A DNA stretch of 64,000 bases, from contig JBAXNR010000001.1 of NCBI GenBank assembly GCA_037133675.1, positions 44,471 through 108,470 of the forward strand, read 5' to 3'. The position numbers and the translations under genes are program-made. Source of the DNA: UBA4132 sp037133675. GTDB lineage: Bacteria > Pseudomonadota > Gammaproteobacteria > Methylococcales > Methylomonadaceae. This document shows, piece by piece, positions 52,619 through 60,616 of the stretch (the stretch's first letter is position 1; the number at the start of each line of letters is the position of its first letter). The notes below the pieces were generated by a model that saw nothing but the letters and a program-made list of their open reading frames with translations, ran no database searches and was not told the origin of the DNA.

Positions 52619-52780
52619 TACAACAGCCATGTAAAAAATCGCTATAGTAATCACTGTCAAATTTATTCTGCGGAAGAAAAATTGCATCACGAATTAGAGA
52701 AAGCGCAATTGACTGTAGAGCATTTAACTCAAAAGGTTGAGGATAAACAAAAAATAATTGATGTTTTAGAAGCCAAGTAG
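52619..52780 (+). pseudogene. Coiled-coil gene fragment
   Basis: The forward frame ends EEKLHHELEKAQLTVEHLTQ then KVEDKQKIIDVLEAK and TAG at 52778-52780. A leucine heptad pattern is clear. It looks like the end of an IS orfA or another coiled-coil protein; no start or upstream domain is intact. Confidence 0.35.
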
Positions 52781-52873
52781 CCATTCACTCGTTCTCACGC
52801 GCCGCTTAACTTAGAGACTTCGTATTTTTTCATTCACTCTTCGACAAGCTGAAGAATCTTGCTTTTTATTAGG

Positions 52874-52901
52874 GCAACTCAATATGCCTATGCTGAGTTG
52901 C
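52874..52901. repeat. Inverted repeat, copy 1 of a dispersed element
   Basis: GCAACTCA and TGAGTTGC flank a 12-nt loop. The reverse-strand flank CCTTAAATTTCGCAACTCAG closely matches the flank of copy 2 at 60073-60100 (CCTTAAACATTGCAACTCAG), so both belong to one element about 50 bp long. Confidence 0.6.
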
Positions 52902-52922
52902 GAAATTTAAGGACTGTGTACA

Positions 52923-52997
52923 TCAGTTACCATTATAAATATGACCGTTTTTCTTGCAGTGGGTTGATCCACAGCGAGTACAAATAATGTTGCTCAT
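52923..52997 (-). pseudogene. N-terminal remnant of an IS1-like transposase
   Basis: 24 codons read MSNIICTRCGSTHCKKNGHI and stop. CxxCGSxxxxKNGH is the zinc-finger start of IS1-family InsA-type proteins. A full GGAGG site lies 6 nt upstream. The rest of the element is absent. Confidence 0.6.
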
Positions 52998-53160
52998 AGA
53001 ATACCTCCGCCTCAAATCAGTCTATTATCTCTAAACTGAGTTGTGTAGAACTACCGAGCATTATATGTTTAACACTACCCAACTTTAAAATGCTTGCGTA
53101 ACGGGACTTAATCAGTAATGCTTAAACCGTGCCTTTCTAATTCATAGTGAACTTGATTTT

Positions 53161-55503
53161 ATGAAAAAATTTTCTCATGTTTTGTCCATCTCACTTTTAA
53201 CCTGTTCTTTATTCGCACTCAGTTCACCGCCTGCATTAGCCTGTGGACCTAGTTTTGTGCTGCCTGTGTTTGCAATGGATACTCGACCCGAACAATTTGA
53301 AAATTATGCCAAGGGCAATGTTGGCATTATTCATCCAACGCTTAACCGTTCTGCCTTATTTGTGGCTTATCGAGCATTTAATAACCAGCCATTTTCTGAT
53401 AAAGAACAAGCTGATTTAGTGCGTAATTGGCGAGCAGAATATGAAAATACTGATGCGAATGAAGACAGCAAAAATACGGCAATCAATAATTGGATAGCGG
53501 CGCGTAAAAAAGTATCGAGCAATGAAGCAGAACCGAAAATTTATACCGATAGAACCAACCCAGAAAGCTATAGCTCCTTTTTCAACTGTACCGCTGGTGC
53601 ATTTGATAATGCCACTAAAACCATCAATGCACGGTTAGAAAAAATCAAAGCCGATGATGCCGCTATAAAAGACTGGCTAAGCGGACAAGATCAAGTATTT
53701 GCCAACTGTTCAGAAACCAAAGAAATGCCTAGCGCAGTGACAGCGAATGCCCCCGATTGGTTAAAAGCTGACCGTGAGTATCAAATCGCCGCTGCACATT
53801 TTTATGCCACTCAATATGATGAAGCCAAAATAGGCTTTGAACAAATTGCTAAAAATACCGCGTCACCGTGGCGTGATTTATCGGCTTATTTATTGGCTAG
53901 AATTGCCATTCGTCAAGCCAGTGCCATTTCTGAGGATGAGGCGCAACGCGACAAAATGCTTGCCTATTACAAAGAAGCCGAAGACCAACTTAACAGCATC
54001 GTAGCGGATTCCAGTTTAGCCAGTGTTCATGGCGCGGCAAAACAACTGCTAAATCTTATTCAGTTTCGTCTACACCCCGAAACTTTGCACGATAATCTAG
54101 CCAAAAAACTAAGTGATACCAACGAAAATTCGACTTTGTTTCAAGATGTCACCGATTACCGTCGTTTGCTGGATCAAGCCGCTATTATTGAAGAGGCTTC
54201 TGATACAGAAAAAGCCGCTGCACAAACAAGCAATACCAAATATCGCAAAATCAATGAACTAACCGATTGGATATTCACCGTACAATCCAAAGAAAAAGAC
54301 GCTTACCCGCACGCACTTGAAAAATGGCAAGCCACCAAAAATACCGCGTGGTTAATCGCCAGCTTAATGAAAGCCAATGCAGAATCACCCGAAGCGGCTA
54401 CTCTTATTGCCGCCAGTAAAAACCTTGATAAAAACTCAGCCGCATTTTTAACTGCCACTTATCACGCCGTGCGCTTACAAATCGCACTAGGACAAACCGA
54501 TGAAGCAAGAAAAACCTTAGACCTAGTTTTAAATAATTCAGCATCGATAAACGCCTCTACAATCAATCAACTGTTATCTGAACGCTTAACCTTAGCGCAA
54601 GACTTGGCTGAATTTGTTAAATTTTCCCAACGCCATGCCGTGGTCTTTGCATACAATGAAAGCGAATTTCTGCTAGTCGATGTTAATACCCCAGCTAAAG
54701 CGGGCGAAGAAGATTACAACAAAAACGAACGGGCGTGGGCTAAACGTACTATGTTTGATGCCGATGCCGCTCGTATTATGAACACCCAACTGCCCTTAAC
54801 GGTATTAACACAACTCGCACTGCACTCTGATTTACCCGATACTTTACGAAGTCGCGTGGTTTTATCAGCGTGGGTACGCGCTGTTTTATTAAATGAAGAA
54901 CAAATTGCCCAACAACTCGCGCCCGAATTAGCAAAGCTGATTCCTGAATTAAAAGACCAAATACCCGCATACAGCAAAGCAAAAGACGGCAAAACCAAAA
55001 GCTACGAAGCCGTTTTTATTATGCTCAAAAATCCAGCTATGCGTCCTTTAGTTGAACAAGGCACAGGGCGGCAAGCTACGTTTAACGAGATTGAAAATTA
55101 TCGTGATAACTGGTGGTGCAGTACCAATGAATACACCGTTTACAACAATGATTCCAATCGGAGTAATGCCGATGCTTCCGTCAAAGCTCCCACGTTTTTA
55201 AGCACAGAACAGCTTGCACTAGCAAAAGACGAAAACGCCAAAATCAACAAATTAGCCGCCAGTGGTTCTAACTTTTTAGCCGCAAAAACCAGCGAATGGG
55301 CAGAATTCGCTCCTAAAGAAAAACGCCTACCCGAAGCCTTAGCCCTAGCGGTAAAATCCACGCGTTATGGCTGTCAAAATTGCGACACCGCCAAAGTTTC
55401 CAAAACAGCATTTGATATTTTGAAAGACCGTTTTGGAACTAGCGACTGGAAAAAGAAAACACCTTATTGGTTTAAAGATGAAGGCTGTGAAACGACGAAG
55501 TAA
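53161..55503 (+). CDS. Large exported helical protein, unknown function
   Basis: 780 residues. A Sec signal peptide (VLSISLLTCSLFALSSPPALA) is followed at once by CGPSFVLPVF. The cysteine might be lipidated, but the -3 position is Ala rather than Leu, so the lipobox is poor. The mature protein is rich in Ala, Asp and Lys with TPR-like helical pairs (YQIAAAHFYATQYDEAKIGF) and ends with a cysteine-rich stretch (TRYGCQNCDTAKVSKT ... EGCETTK). Proteins starting CGPxF occur in other gammaproteobacteria as far as I recall, but no function is known. It stands alone. Confidence 0.7.
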   Translation: MKKFSHVLSISLLTCSLFALSSPPALACGPSFVLPVFAMDTRPEQFENYAKGNVGIIHPTLNRSALFVAYRAFNNQPFSDKEQADLVRNWRAEYENTDANEDSKNTAINNWIAARKKVSSNEAEPKIYTDRTNPESYSSFFNCTAGAFDNATKTINARLEKIKADDAAIKDWLSGQDQVFANCSETKEMPSAVTANAPDWLKADREYQIAAAHFYATQYDEAKIGFEQIAKNTASPWRDLSAYLLARIAIRQASAISEDEAQRDKMLAYYKEAEDQLNSIVADSSLASVHGAAKQLLNLIQFRLHPETLHDNLAKKLSDTNENSTLFQDVTDYRRLLDQAAIIEEASDTEKAAAQTSNTKYRKINELTDWIFTVQSKEKDAYPHALEKWQATKNTAWLIASLMKANAESPEAATLIAASKNLDKNSAAFLTATYHAVRLQIALGQTDEARKTLDLVLNNSASINASTINQLLSERLTLAQDLAEFVKFSQRHAVVFAYNESEFLLVDVNTPAKAGEEDYNKNERAWAKRTMFDADAARIMNTQLPLTVLTQLALHSDLPDTLRSRVVLSAWVRAVLLNEEQIAQQLAPELAKLIPELKDQIPAYSKAKDGKTKSYEAVFIMLKNPAMRPLVEQGTGRQATFNEIENYRDNWWCSTNEYTVYNNDSNRSNADASVKAPTFLSTEQLALAKDENAKINKLAASGSNFLAAKTSEWAEFAPKEKRLPEALALAVKSTRYGCQNCDTAKVSKTAFDILKDRFGTSDWKKKTPYWFKDEGCETTK

Positions 55504-55510
55504 TTTTTGA

Positions 55511-55603
55511 TTAGTGCGGGTGATTATTACCATGATAAACCACCAAAGGCTCGCCATTCTCGTCAGCCACTTTTGAAGCGTTGACATTCCTTAAGTTTTG
55601 CAT
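55511..55603 (-). pseudogene. Fragment with a phage-type ART/PolyVal-like motif
   Basis: A 30-codon reverse frame reads MQNLRNVNASKVADENGEPL then VVYHGNNHPH. VxDENGEPLVVYHG is typical of phage- or polyvalent-protein-associated ADP-ribosyltransferase-like domains, normally continuing for over 100 residues. Here it stops, so it is a remnant. The 150 bp up to 55760 hold nothing else I recognise. Confidence 0.4.
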
Positions 55604-55759
55604 GAAACTGAATATAGCTCCACGCTGTGCGGCTCAGCCTATTGATGAGATGCGGCAGATATTTTGAACGCTGGCGTGGGGCTGCCCTGCAAAACAACCT
55701 GATGCACATACAACCGTTTTAAATTGGCAATGAACTGGCACCGATAGCACACAGTACAC

Positions 55760-56743
55760 CTATTTCACGCGTGCTTTTGAGTCATCTGGCTGAGCGGCTT
55801 TACTGCTAGTTTCCATATATATAAGGAGTGCTTCTACCTCAGTATCGTTGAGTCTGAAGTTAGGCATTAATACTTGTTTATATTGCTTGAGCAAAGCCAT
55901 TGCAATAGGATCTTTTTTGGCAAGTAACTTATCAGGGGTCTTAATCCAACGAGCAAGCCATGCTCTATCACGCCGCTCAGTAACATTGAGCAATCCAGGA
56001 CCAATACCGTCTTCAGTACCTAGACTGTGACAAGACTCACAACGTGAGCGAAACAGGTCTTCACCTTTGCTGAGTTTTGGGATGACTGTCGATTCTGAAT
56101 AATCTGCCAGATTTTCTTTTTTATCATCGGGTGATCTACTGATAGAACGCCCGATTAATCCAGCCAATACTTGGGGTTTATCAAATGGAGAGCGTTTTAT
56201 CCATTGCCCTGTAGCATCATTACCTATCATAAAACTGGTTTTATGTTCGTTGAGTTTGGCAGCATCAATACCCGTTCTGTATAAGCCTAATTTTTGTCTT
56301 AACAAGGTGACATCGTCTGTTTTTCCCGTCAAAAAAAGCCAACCAGCACCTGCATTAAACTTTTCTGCATATTCTTTGAGGACTTTGGGCGTATCGTGTT
56401 TGGGATCAATACTAATGGAATAAAAGAAAATATCTTTGCCCATACGGTCTGCTAATAACTTATACACTTTGGTTAAACTGGCTGTCTGGGCTGGACAGGT
56501 ATCGCCACAATGGGTAAAGATAAAATCGATGACGACCACTTTATCTTTAACAAGGTCATCATAAAAATGCAGTTTTCTACCATCTTGATCGACTAACTCA
56601 ATGTTAGGGAAGTAATCTTTTCCCCACGGTGAATTTTCAGGCGCAGCCCATGCTAGGTTACTGCCTAGCATCAACATAGCTCCGATGAATACATTGCAAC
56701 AAAACAATTTTCTCAAATAATTAGCTACGCGATGTGCTTTCAT
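55760..56743 (-). CDS. SCO1/SenC copper chaperone fused to cytochrome c
   Basis: 327 residues. Signal peptide (VFIGAMLMLGSNLAWA), then a SCO thioredoxin fold with copper ligands Cys79 and Cys83 in FTHCGDTCPAQT and His in NEHKTSF, then a C-terminal cytochrome c with haem motif CESCHSLG and likely axial Met in YKQVLMPNFRL. SCO proteins deliver copper to periplasmic oxidases; a fused cytochrome could pass electrons. It lies downstream of the multicopper oxidase on the same strand after a terminator, so it may serve that enzyme. Confidence 0.9.
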   Translation of the reverse strand: MKAHRVANYLRKLFCCNVFIGAMLMLGSNLAWAAPENSPWGKDYFPNIELVDQDGRKLHFYDDLVKDKVVVIDFIFTHCGDTCPAQTASLTKVYKLLADRMGKDIFFYSISIDPKHDTPKVLKEYAEKFNAGAGWLFLTGKTDDVTLLRQKLGLYRTGIDAAKLNEHKTSFMIGNDATGQWIKRSPFDKPQVLAGLIGRSISRSPDDKKENLADYSESTVIPKLSKGEDLFRSRCESCHSLGTEDGIGPGLLNVTERRDRAWLARWIKTPDKLLAKKDPIAMALLKQYKQVLMPNFRLNDTEVEALLIYMETSSKAAQPDDSKARVK

Positions 56744-56847
56744 TATTGCTCTCTATGATTAGGTAAGGTGAAACTATTTCAGACAGTGTAATGTGGTATT
56801 CGTGCTATTACAAATTTTGGATGGGTATTTCGTTGGAGTTTAACGTA

Positions 56848-56875
56848 ACTGGGCGAGGTAAATACCTCGCCCAGT
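56848..56875 (-). terminator. Terminator after the multicopper oxidase
   Basis: ACTGGGCGAGGT and ACCTCGCCCAGT form a 12-bp perfect stem with a 4-nt loop, about 60 bp past the oxidase stop on the reverse strand. A repeat-like phrase with GCTATCGCTA lies between. Confidence 0.75.
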
Positions 56876-56937
56876 TTTAGATATTGATTGCTGAGATTTC
56901 GCTATCGCTACATCCCAGCGTACTCTCAAAAGTTTAT

Positions 56938-59607
56938 TTAGGGTAATAAACCTGATGGTAAGACAAACTTTTTCTTTGCAGCAGCATCACCAAATTTGGC
57001 AGTTGATAAATAGGTACTTGGATCATATTTAACACCGTCCCAATCTGGCATTGGTGTGTTGATGGCTTGCGTTTGTCCAGGATTTTGTAAGTCCCAACGT
57101 AATAACATGGCTTTGTCTTCATGTTGTGTGTTGTGGCAATGTTCTACATAAGTACCTGCAAACTCTCTGAAACGAATCGCAACATCCACACTACCACCCG
57201 TATCAGCCAATGCACCTATACGGTATACGTCTTTACGCGCATATTTTTCCCAGATTGGAGGCGCGACACCGTTACGATACAGGATCTGACCTTCTTCAAA
57301 GTGAACGTGTACGGGATGACTCCAGCCACCTGTACCACCTTTGATATGCCAGATTTCAGTTTGACCTGTAGTAGGTGCGGCTGAAATTCTGTGTGGGTCA
57401 GCGTTTAAAGCAACACCCGTACTATCAGTTTCGATTGTCCAAGGTTGAGTATCGGCAACGGCTTTTTTACCAAAGTTAAAAGTTCTTTGAGTCGCTGCTT
57501 TTAATTCCGTTTGTGTTGGTCTGTTCAACGGAATCATTTGTTTTTTGCCTTCAACATAATCCGCTGGTTTCATACTGAAATCAGTACCTGTGTAGTTTTG
57601 TACACGGAATTCCATGATTTTACCGACAACAGGATCACCATTGATACCATCGTTTTTATACTTGGTACCTAACACATCTGCTAAAGGCAGGTATCGAGCA
57701 GGACCTGCACCCGTGGTATGTTCAAGGATGTTCACCATATACAGTTTTGTCCCTGCTGGCATTCCTCCGAAGTCTACGACAATGTCAAAACGTTCAGCAA
57801 TAGATTGCTCAGGTAAGGCATCCAGCGATGCTGCGTTGGGGAACGGTACCGCATGTTGCATGATGTTTCCATCGTTAGCGACCATGTGGTAAGTAATTTT
57901 TTCATAACACTTTTTGGATTCCGCAGGTGTTATGGTTGTTGCTGGTCTTGCAGGAGCTACGATTGTTGAACCAGAAACGCCAGTGTTAGTTTTAGCGGCA
58001 GTCACACATTGCGCATCAGTTAATGCTCTTTCACGAACCAGTGCTAACTTGAAGAAACGTGACACACTGCCGTTCAGGATACGGAAACGGTAACGACGTG
58101 AACGAACATCCAAGAAAGGTTTGTATTCCCAGTTAACCGTTGCACGATCACCCAAGAAACCATCAGTGTTAAAGATGTTAAATTTAAGCTGCCCTGTGTT
58201 GTCCCATGCTTTGTCGGCAACCACTAAGTTCACGTCATAATCGCGGTTACCCCAATCCATGCCTGAACCACTGGGTAAACACAGGTTGACATTATTAGGA
58301 CCTGGGTTAATAGAGCTAGCTACCGTGCTGCCTGCGGCATAATTACAACCGTAACCAGAAGTTGCTGCACTACCAGCTGCTTCATCCGCTGATTTAGGCT
58401 CTCTACCACGATCTAATGCACTGTAATAGTTCATCATCGCCGCGTTGCCTTTGTAGACGTTTTGCGCGGTGTAATCCAGCATGTGGTCATGAAACCAATG
58501 GGTACTCATGGTTTCGTGCCAGTCGCCACGAACATATTTGATGCCGCCGTTACCATCTGGCGTACCCGTTCTATAATCAGTTGCAGTGGTATTAATACTG
58601 TCATGTCCAGCTAACACCATCGGCCAATGGTAATCATAGAACTGACCTGGATAAATATAGGCGTGGGCGAAACCATCACTTTCTGCTGGATTATGACCGT
58701 TATGTTCGTGGGTGCTGATGGTGTTTTTACCAAAACCGCCGTTTGAACCTGGGTCAAGAGGCAGTGCGTTATAGTGACGGAATAAAACCGCTTCACCGTA
58801 TTTCGCCATCAACAGTTTAGGCGGTAATGTACCGTCAAATGTCCAGACTGACTGAGGTTTTTGAGTTGGTAAGTTAGGATGTATCTTAATCTGGATACCT
58901 TCAGTACCTGGAATACCGTCGCCGTTAGCGTCCATGTAATATAAGCCATTAGGACCGAACTCGCTGCCTTTTTTGTAGCCATGTAGCTGTCTTTTATCAC
59001 GCAAACCACCGTTGACACGCCCACCTGCTTGAGCAGATTGAAATGCAACTTGGGTAGGGAATTCAGACCAACGTTGGTGAGCAAAATCTTCACCGTTTGG
59101 ACGACCATCCAATGGCATAGAAGGAAGACTGACTGTTGTAGGAATACAGCTTTTTACTTTGTCTTCCCAATAATTATGCTCGTTCTTAGCATTTCCTGCA
59201 TCATCTACATCTGATCTACGGCTAGGAATGGAAGTCAAGTCTTCGCTCAGAAACTTATCCAGCGCAGGACCATCGACATTACCAAAACAGTCGGTGGTTG
59301 TAAAACCACTGTGTGTAGACATTGAAGAAGTAGCACTTGCAATATCTTTAGTGCCAAATTCTTCAAACATCAACATCTTGGCAGTAAATTCTGTCGCACA
59401 AGCACCACCAATACATAATGGACTGGGTGTGCTATCTGTTGGAATATTGACTGCCGCCTGTACGGGCGTAGCAGAAATCAAATAGCCAGATAATGTAGCC
59501 GCTATTGCCATAGCCAAACTTGAGGTTGCTCTGACTTTAAAGCCAGATGTTTTGTTGTTAACGGTCACAATTTCAATCGTGTCTGAGGCATGATTAATTC
59601 TCGACAT
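56938..59607 (-). CDS. Long multicopper oxidase (889 aa)
   Basis: 889 residues, longer than CueO or CotA types. An N-terminal region and hydrophobic export signal (SSLAMAIAATLSGYLISA, then TPVQA) precede the cupredoxin domains. All four copper motifs are present: STHEHNGHNP near 297, THWFHDHML near 369, HPVHVHFEEG near 764 and VEHCHNTQHEDKAM near 821, with the axial Met of the type 1 copper. Substrate and role are unknown; candidates are metal or phenol oxidation in the periplasm. Upstream is a 1-kb gene-poor leader with a structured element; downstream is a SCO-cytochrome c protein. Confidence 0.9.
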   Translation of the reverse strand: MSRINHASDTIEIVTVNNKTSGFKVRATSSLAMAIAATLSGYLISATPVQAAVNIPTDSTPSPLCIGGACATEFTAKMLMFEEFGTKDIASATSSMSTHSGFTTTDCFGNVDGPALDKFLSEDLTSIPSRRSDVDDAGNAKNEHNYWEDKVKSCIPTTVSLPSMPLDGRPNGEDFAHQRWSEFPTQVAFQSAQAGGRVNGGLRDKRQLHGYKKGSEFGPNGLYYMDANGDGIPGTEGIQIKIHPNLPTQKPQSVWTFDGTLPPKLLMAKYGEAVLFRHYNALPLDPGSNGGFGKNTISTHEHNGHNPAESDGFAHAYIYPGQFYDYHWPMVLAGHDSINTTATDYRTGTPDGNGGIKYVRGDWHETMSTHWFHDHMLDYTAQNVYKGNAAMMNYYSALDRGREPKSADEAAGSAATSGYGCNYAAGSTVASSINPGPNNVNLCLPSGSGMDWGNRDYDVNLVVADKAWDNTGQLKFNIFNTDGFLGDRATVNWEYKPFLDVRSRRYRFRILNGSVSRFFKLALVRERALTDAQCVTAAKTNTGVSGSTIVAPARPATTITPAESKKCYEKITYHMVANDGNIMQHAVPFPNAASLDALPEQSIAERFDIVVDFGGMPAGTKLYMVNILEHTTGAGPARYLPLADVLGTKYKNDGINGDPVVGKIMEFRVQNYTGTDFSMKPADYVEGKKQMIPLNRPTQTELKAATQRTFNFGKKAVADTQPWTIETDSTGVALNADPHRISAAPTTGQTEIWHIKGGTGGWSHPVHVHFEEGQILYRNGVAPPIWEKYARKDVYRIGALADTGGSVDVAIRFREFAGTYVEHCHNTQHEDKAMLLRWDLQNPGQTQAINTPMPDWDGVKYDPSTYLSTAKFGDAAAKKKFVLPSGLLP

Positions 59608-59667
59608 GATACATCTCCTAAAAATTAGGTAAAATTTAATGCTTTAAAAGCACCTGTTGTGACGTTA

Positions 59668-59760
59668 ACGAGCCACTACCTCGGCAGTTCGACTTTCCAA
59701 ACAATTTGGATTCGTAACTTTCCGCCCCTAACTTACGTTTAGGTTTAGCCTTTACTCTCT
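59668..59760 (-). promoter_or_regulatory. Structured mRNA leader of the oxidase, possible c-di-GMP-I-like riboswitch
   Basis: On the reverse strand, 60-150 nt before the oxidase start, three hairpins follow each other: CCTAA/TTAGG (59727-59743), TCCAAA/TTTGGA (59696-59710) and ACTGC/GTAGT with a G-U pair (59675-59688). The single-stranded links read AAAGGCTAAACC, GGGGCGGAAAG and CTGCCGAGG. This order resembles GEMM/c-di-GMP-I aptamers (AAGGxxAAACC, GGGxCGCAAAG, CTGCCGGG), but several conserved positions differ. No terminator switch was worked out. Confidence 0.35.
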
Positions 59761-60072
59761 AATTCTGAACGCTTCAAACGTCTCTAATTTTGATAGCGGT
59801 ATACATCAATTTTGAAAAACGAATACCGCACTGAAAATCTGGATACAGTTTAACAACAATAACCACAAGGCAACAATAGAACGATCATACGATTTTGTTT
59901 TTTTTATCGAAAAAAAAAAATCGCTAACCAATTGAAATATAATGAAAATATAAATAAATTATTTTATATGTGGAATTTGTATATTTAAAAATACGAATTG
60001 TTCGCGTTTTTAGACCGAGAATCAGTTCTATTAGTCAATGTAATTAATTACTTTACACAGCCCTTAAACATT

Positions 60073-60100
60073 GCAACTCAGCAAAAGCCTGTTGAGTTGC
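60073..60100. repeat. Inverted repeat, copy 2 of a dispersed element
   Basis: GCAACTCA and TGAGTTGC flank a 12-nt loop. The left flank ACACAGCCCTTAAAC matches that of copy 1 near 52874 read on the other strand. Both copies lie beside IS remnants. Confidence 0.6.
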
Positions 60101-60232
60101 TTTGATGAATGGCTTTGTTCGCAAGGTGAAATGATTGGTTTTGTGTTTTGTCTTCAGACACTCTAGCTTAAAGATATAAACGTCCTTGAGTGCGGGTGCA
60201 TGACGGAACAGGGTCAACAGGATGATTTGTTC

Positions 60233-60510
60233 TTACATCGTTAAGTCTTGCCAGCGTTTTCGAAATGCTTTAAGTTCGGCAGTGTCTTGGTCAGATAAGG
60301 TTTTTTTCAGTGCGTGCATGGCTGCTTTTTTTGCCTTATCCGCGCAAGCACGGTAATTTTTAGCGACATGAAATTGGTCAACAATCACAATAACGTTAGG
60401 CAATGTTTCATAAACTGCGTTGCTATACCCTTCGCAAACCCGCTGAATAGTGGCTTTTTGTGGGGCGGGAATAAGGGTATTTGTAGGTGCATGGCTGGGC
60501 TTTTTTATGA
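60233..60510 (-). pseudogene. ISL3-family transposase remnant
   Basis: The reverse strand reads TIQRVCEGYSNAVYETLP then NVIVIVDQFHVAKNYRACAD and a lysine-rich helix ending KRWQDLTM with TAA at 60233-60235. VIVDxFHVAKxYRxxxD is the DDE-domain core of ISL3 transposases, holding one catalytic Asp. The N-terminal half and the final catalytic Glu region are absent, so it is inactive. Confidence 0.7.
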
Positions 60511-60616
60511 TGGGTGAAGACGTGTATTGTCAGGCTAGCACCTATATACTACAGTACCTACCACGCGAAATCGGGAAGAGCCTTAATTCGCGCCTACTTT
60601 GCTTGGATGTTGAATA

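Larger units (their letters stand above)
59608..60616. other. Gene-poor region upstream of the multicopper oxidase
   Basis: It holds a structured leader candidate (59668-59760), A/T homopolymer arms (59890-59923, able to pair as CGATTTT / AAAATCG), a dispersed inverted repeat (60073-60100) and an ISL3 transposase remnant (60233-60510). No intact gene was found. Confidence 0.6.

Noticed and set aside
53161..53250. Lipoprotein signal on the CGP protein
   Set aside because: The -3 position is Ala and -2 is Leu (ALAC), a poor lipobox; a normal Sec cleavage is at least as likely.
60233..60517. Functional transposase gene
   Set aside because: Only the middle of an ISL3 transposase is readable and it ends early; no inverted termini were recognised.
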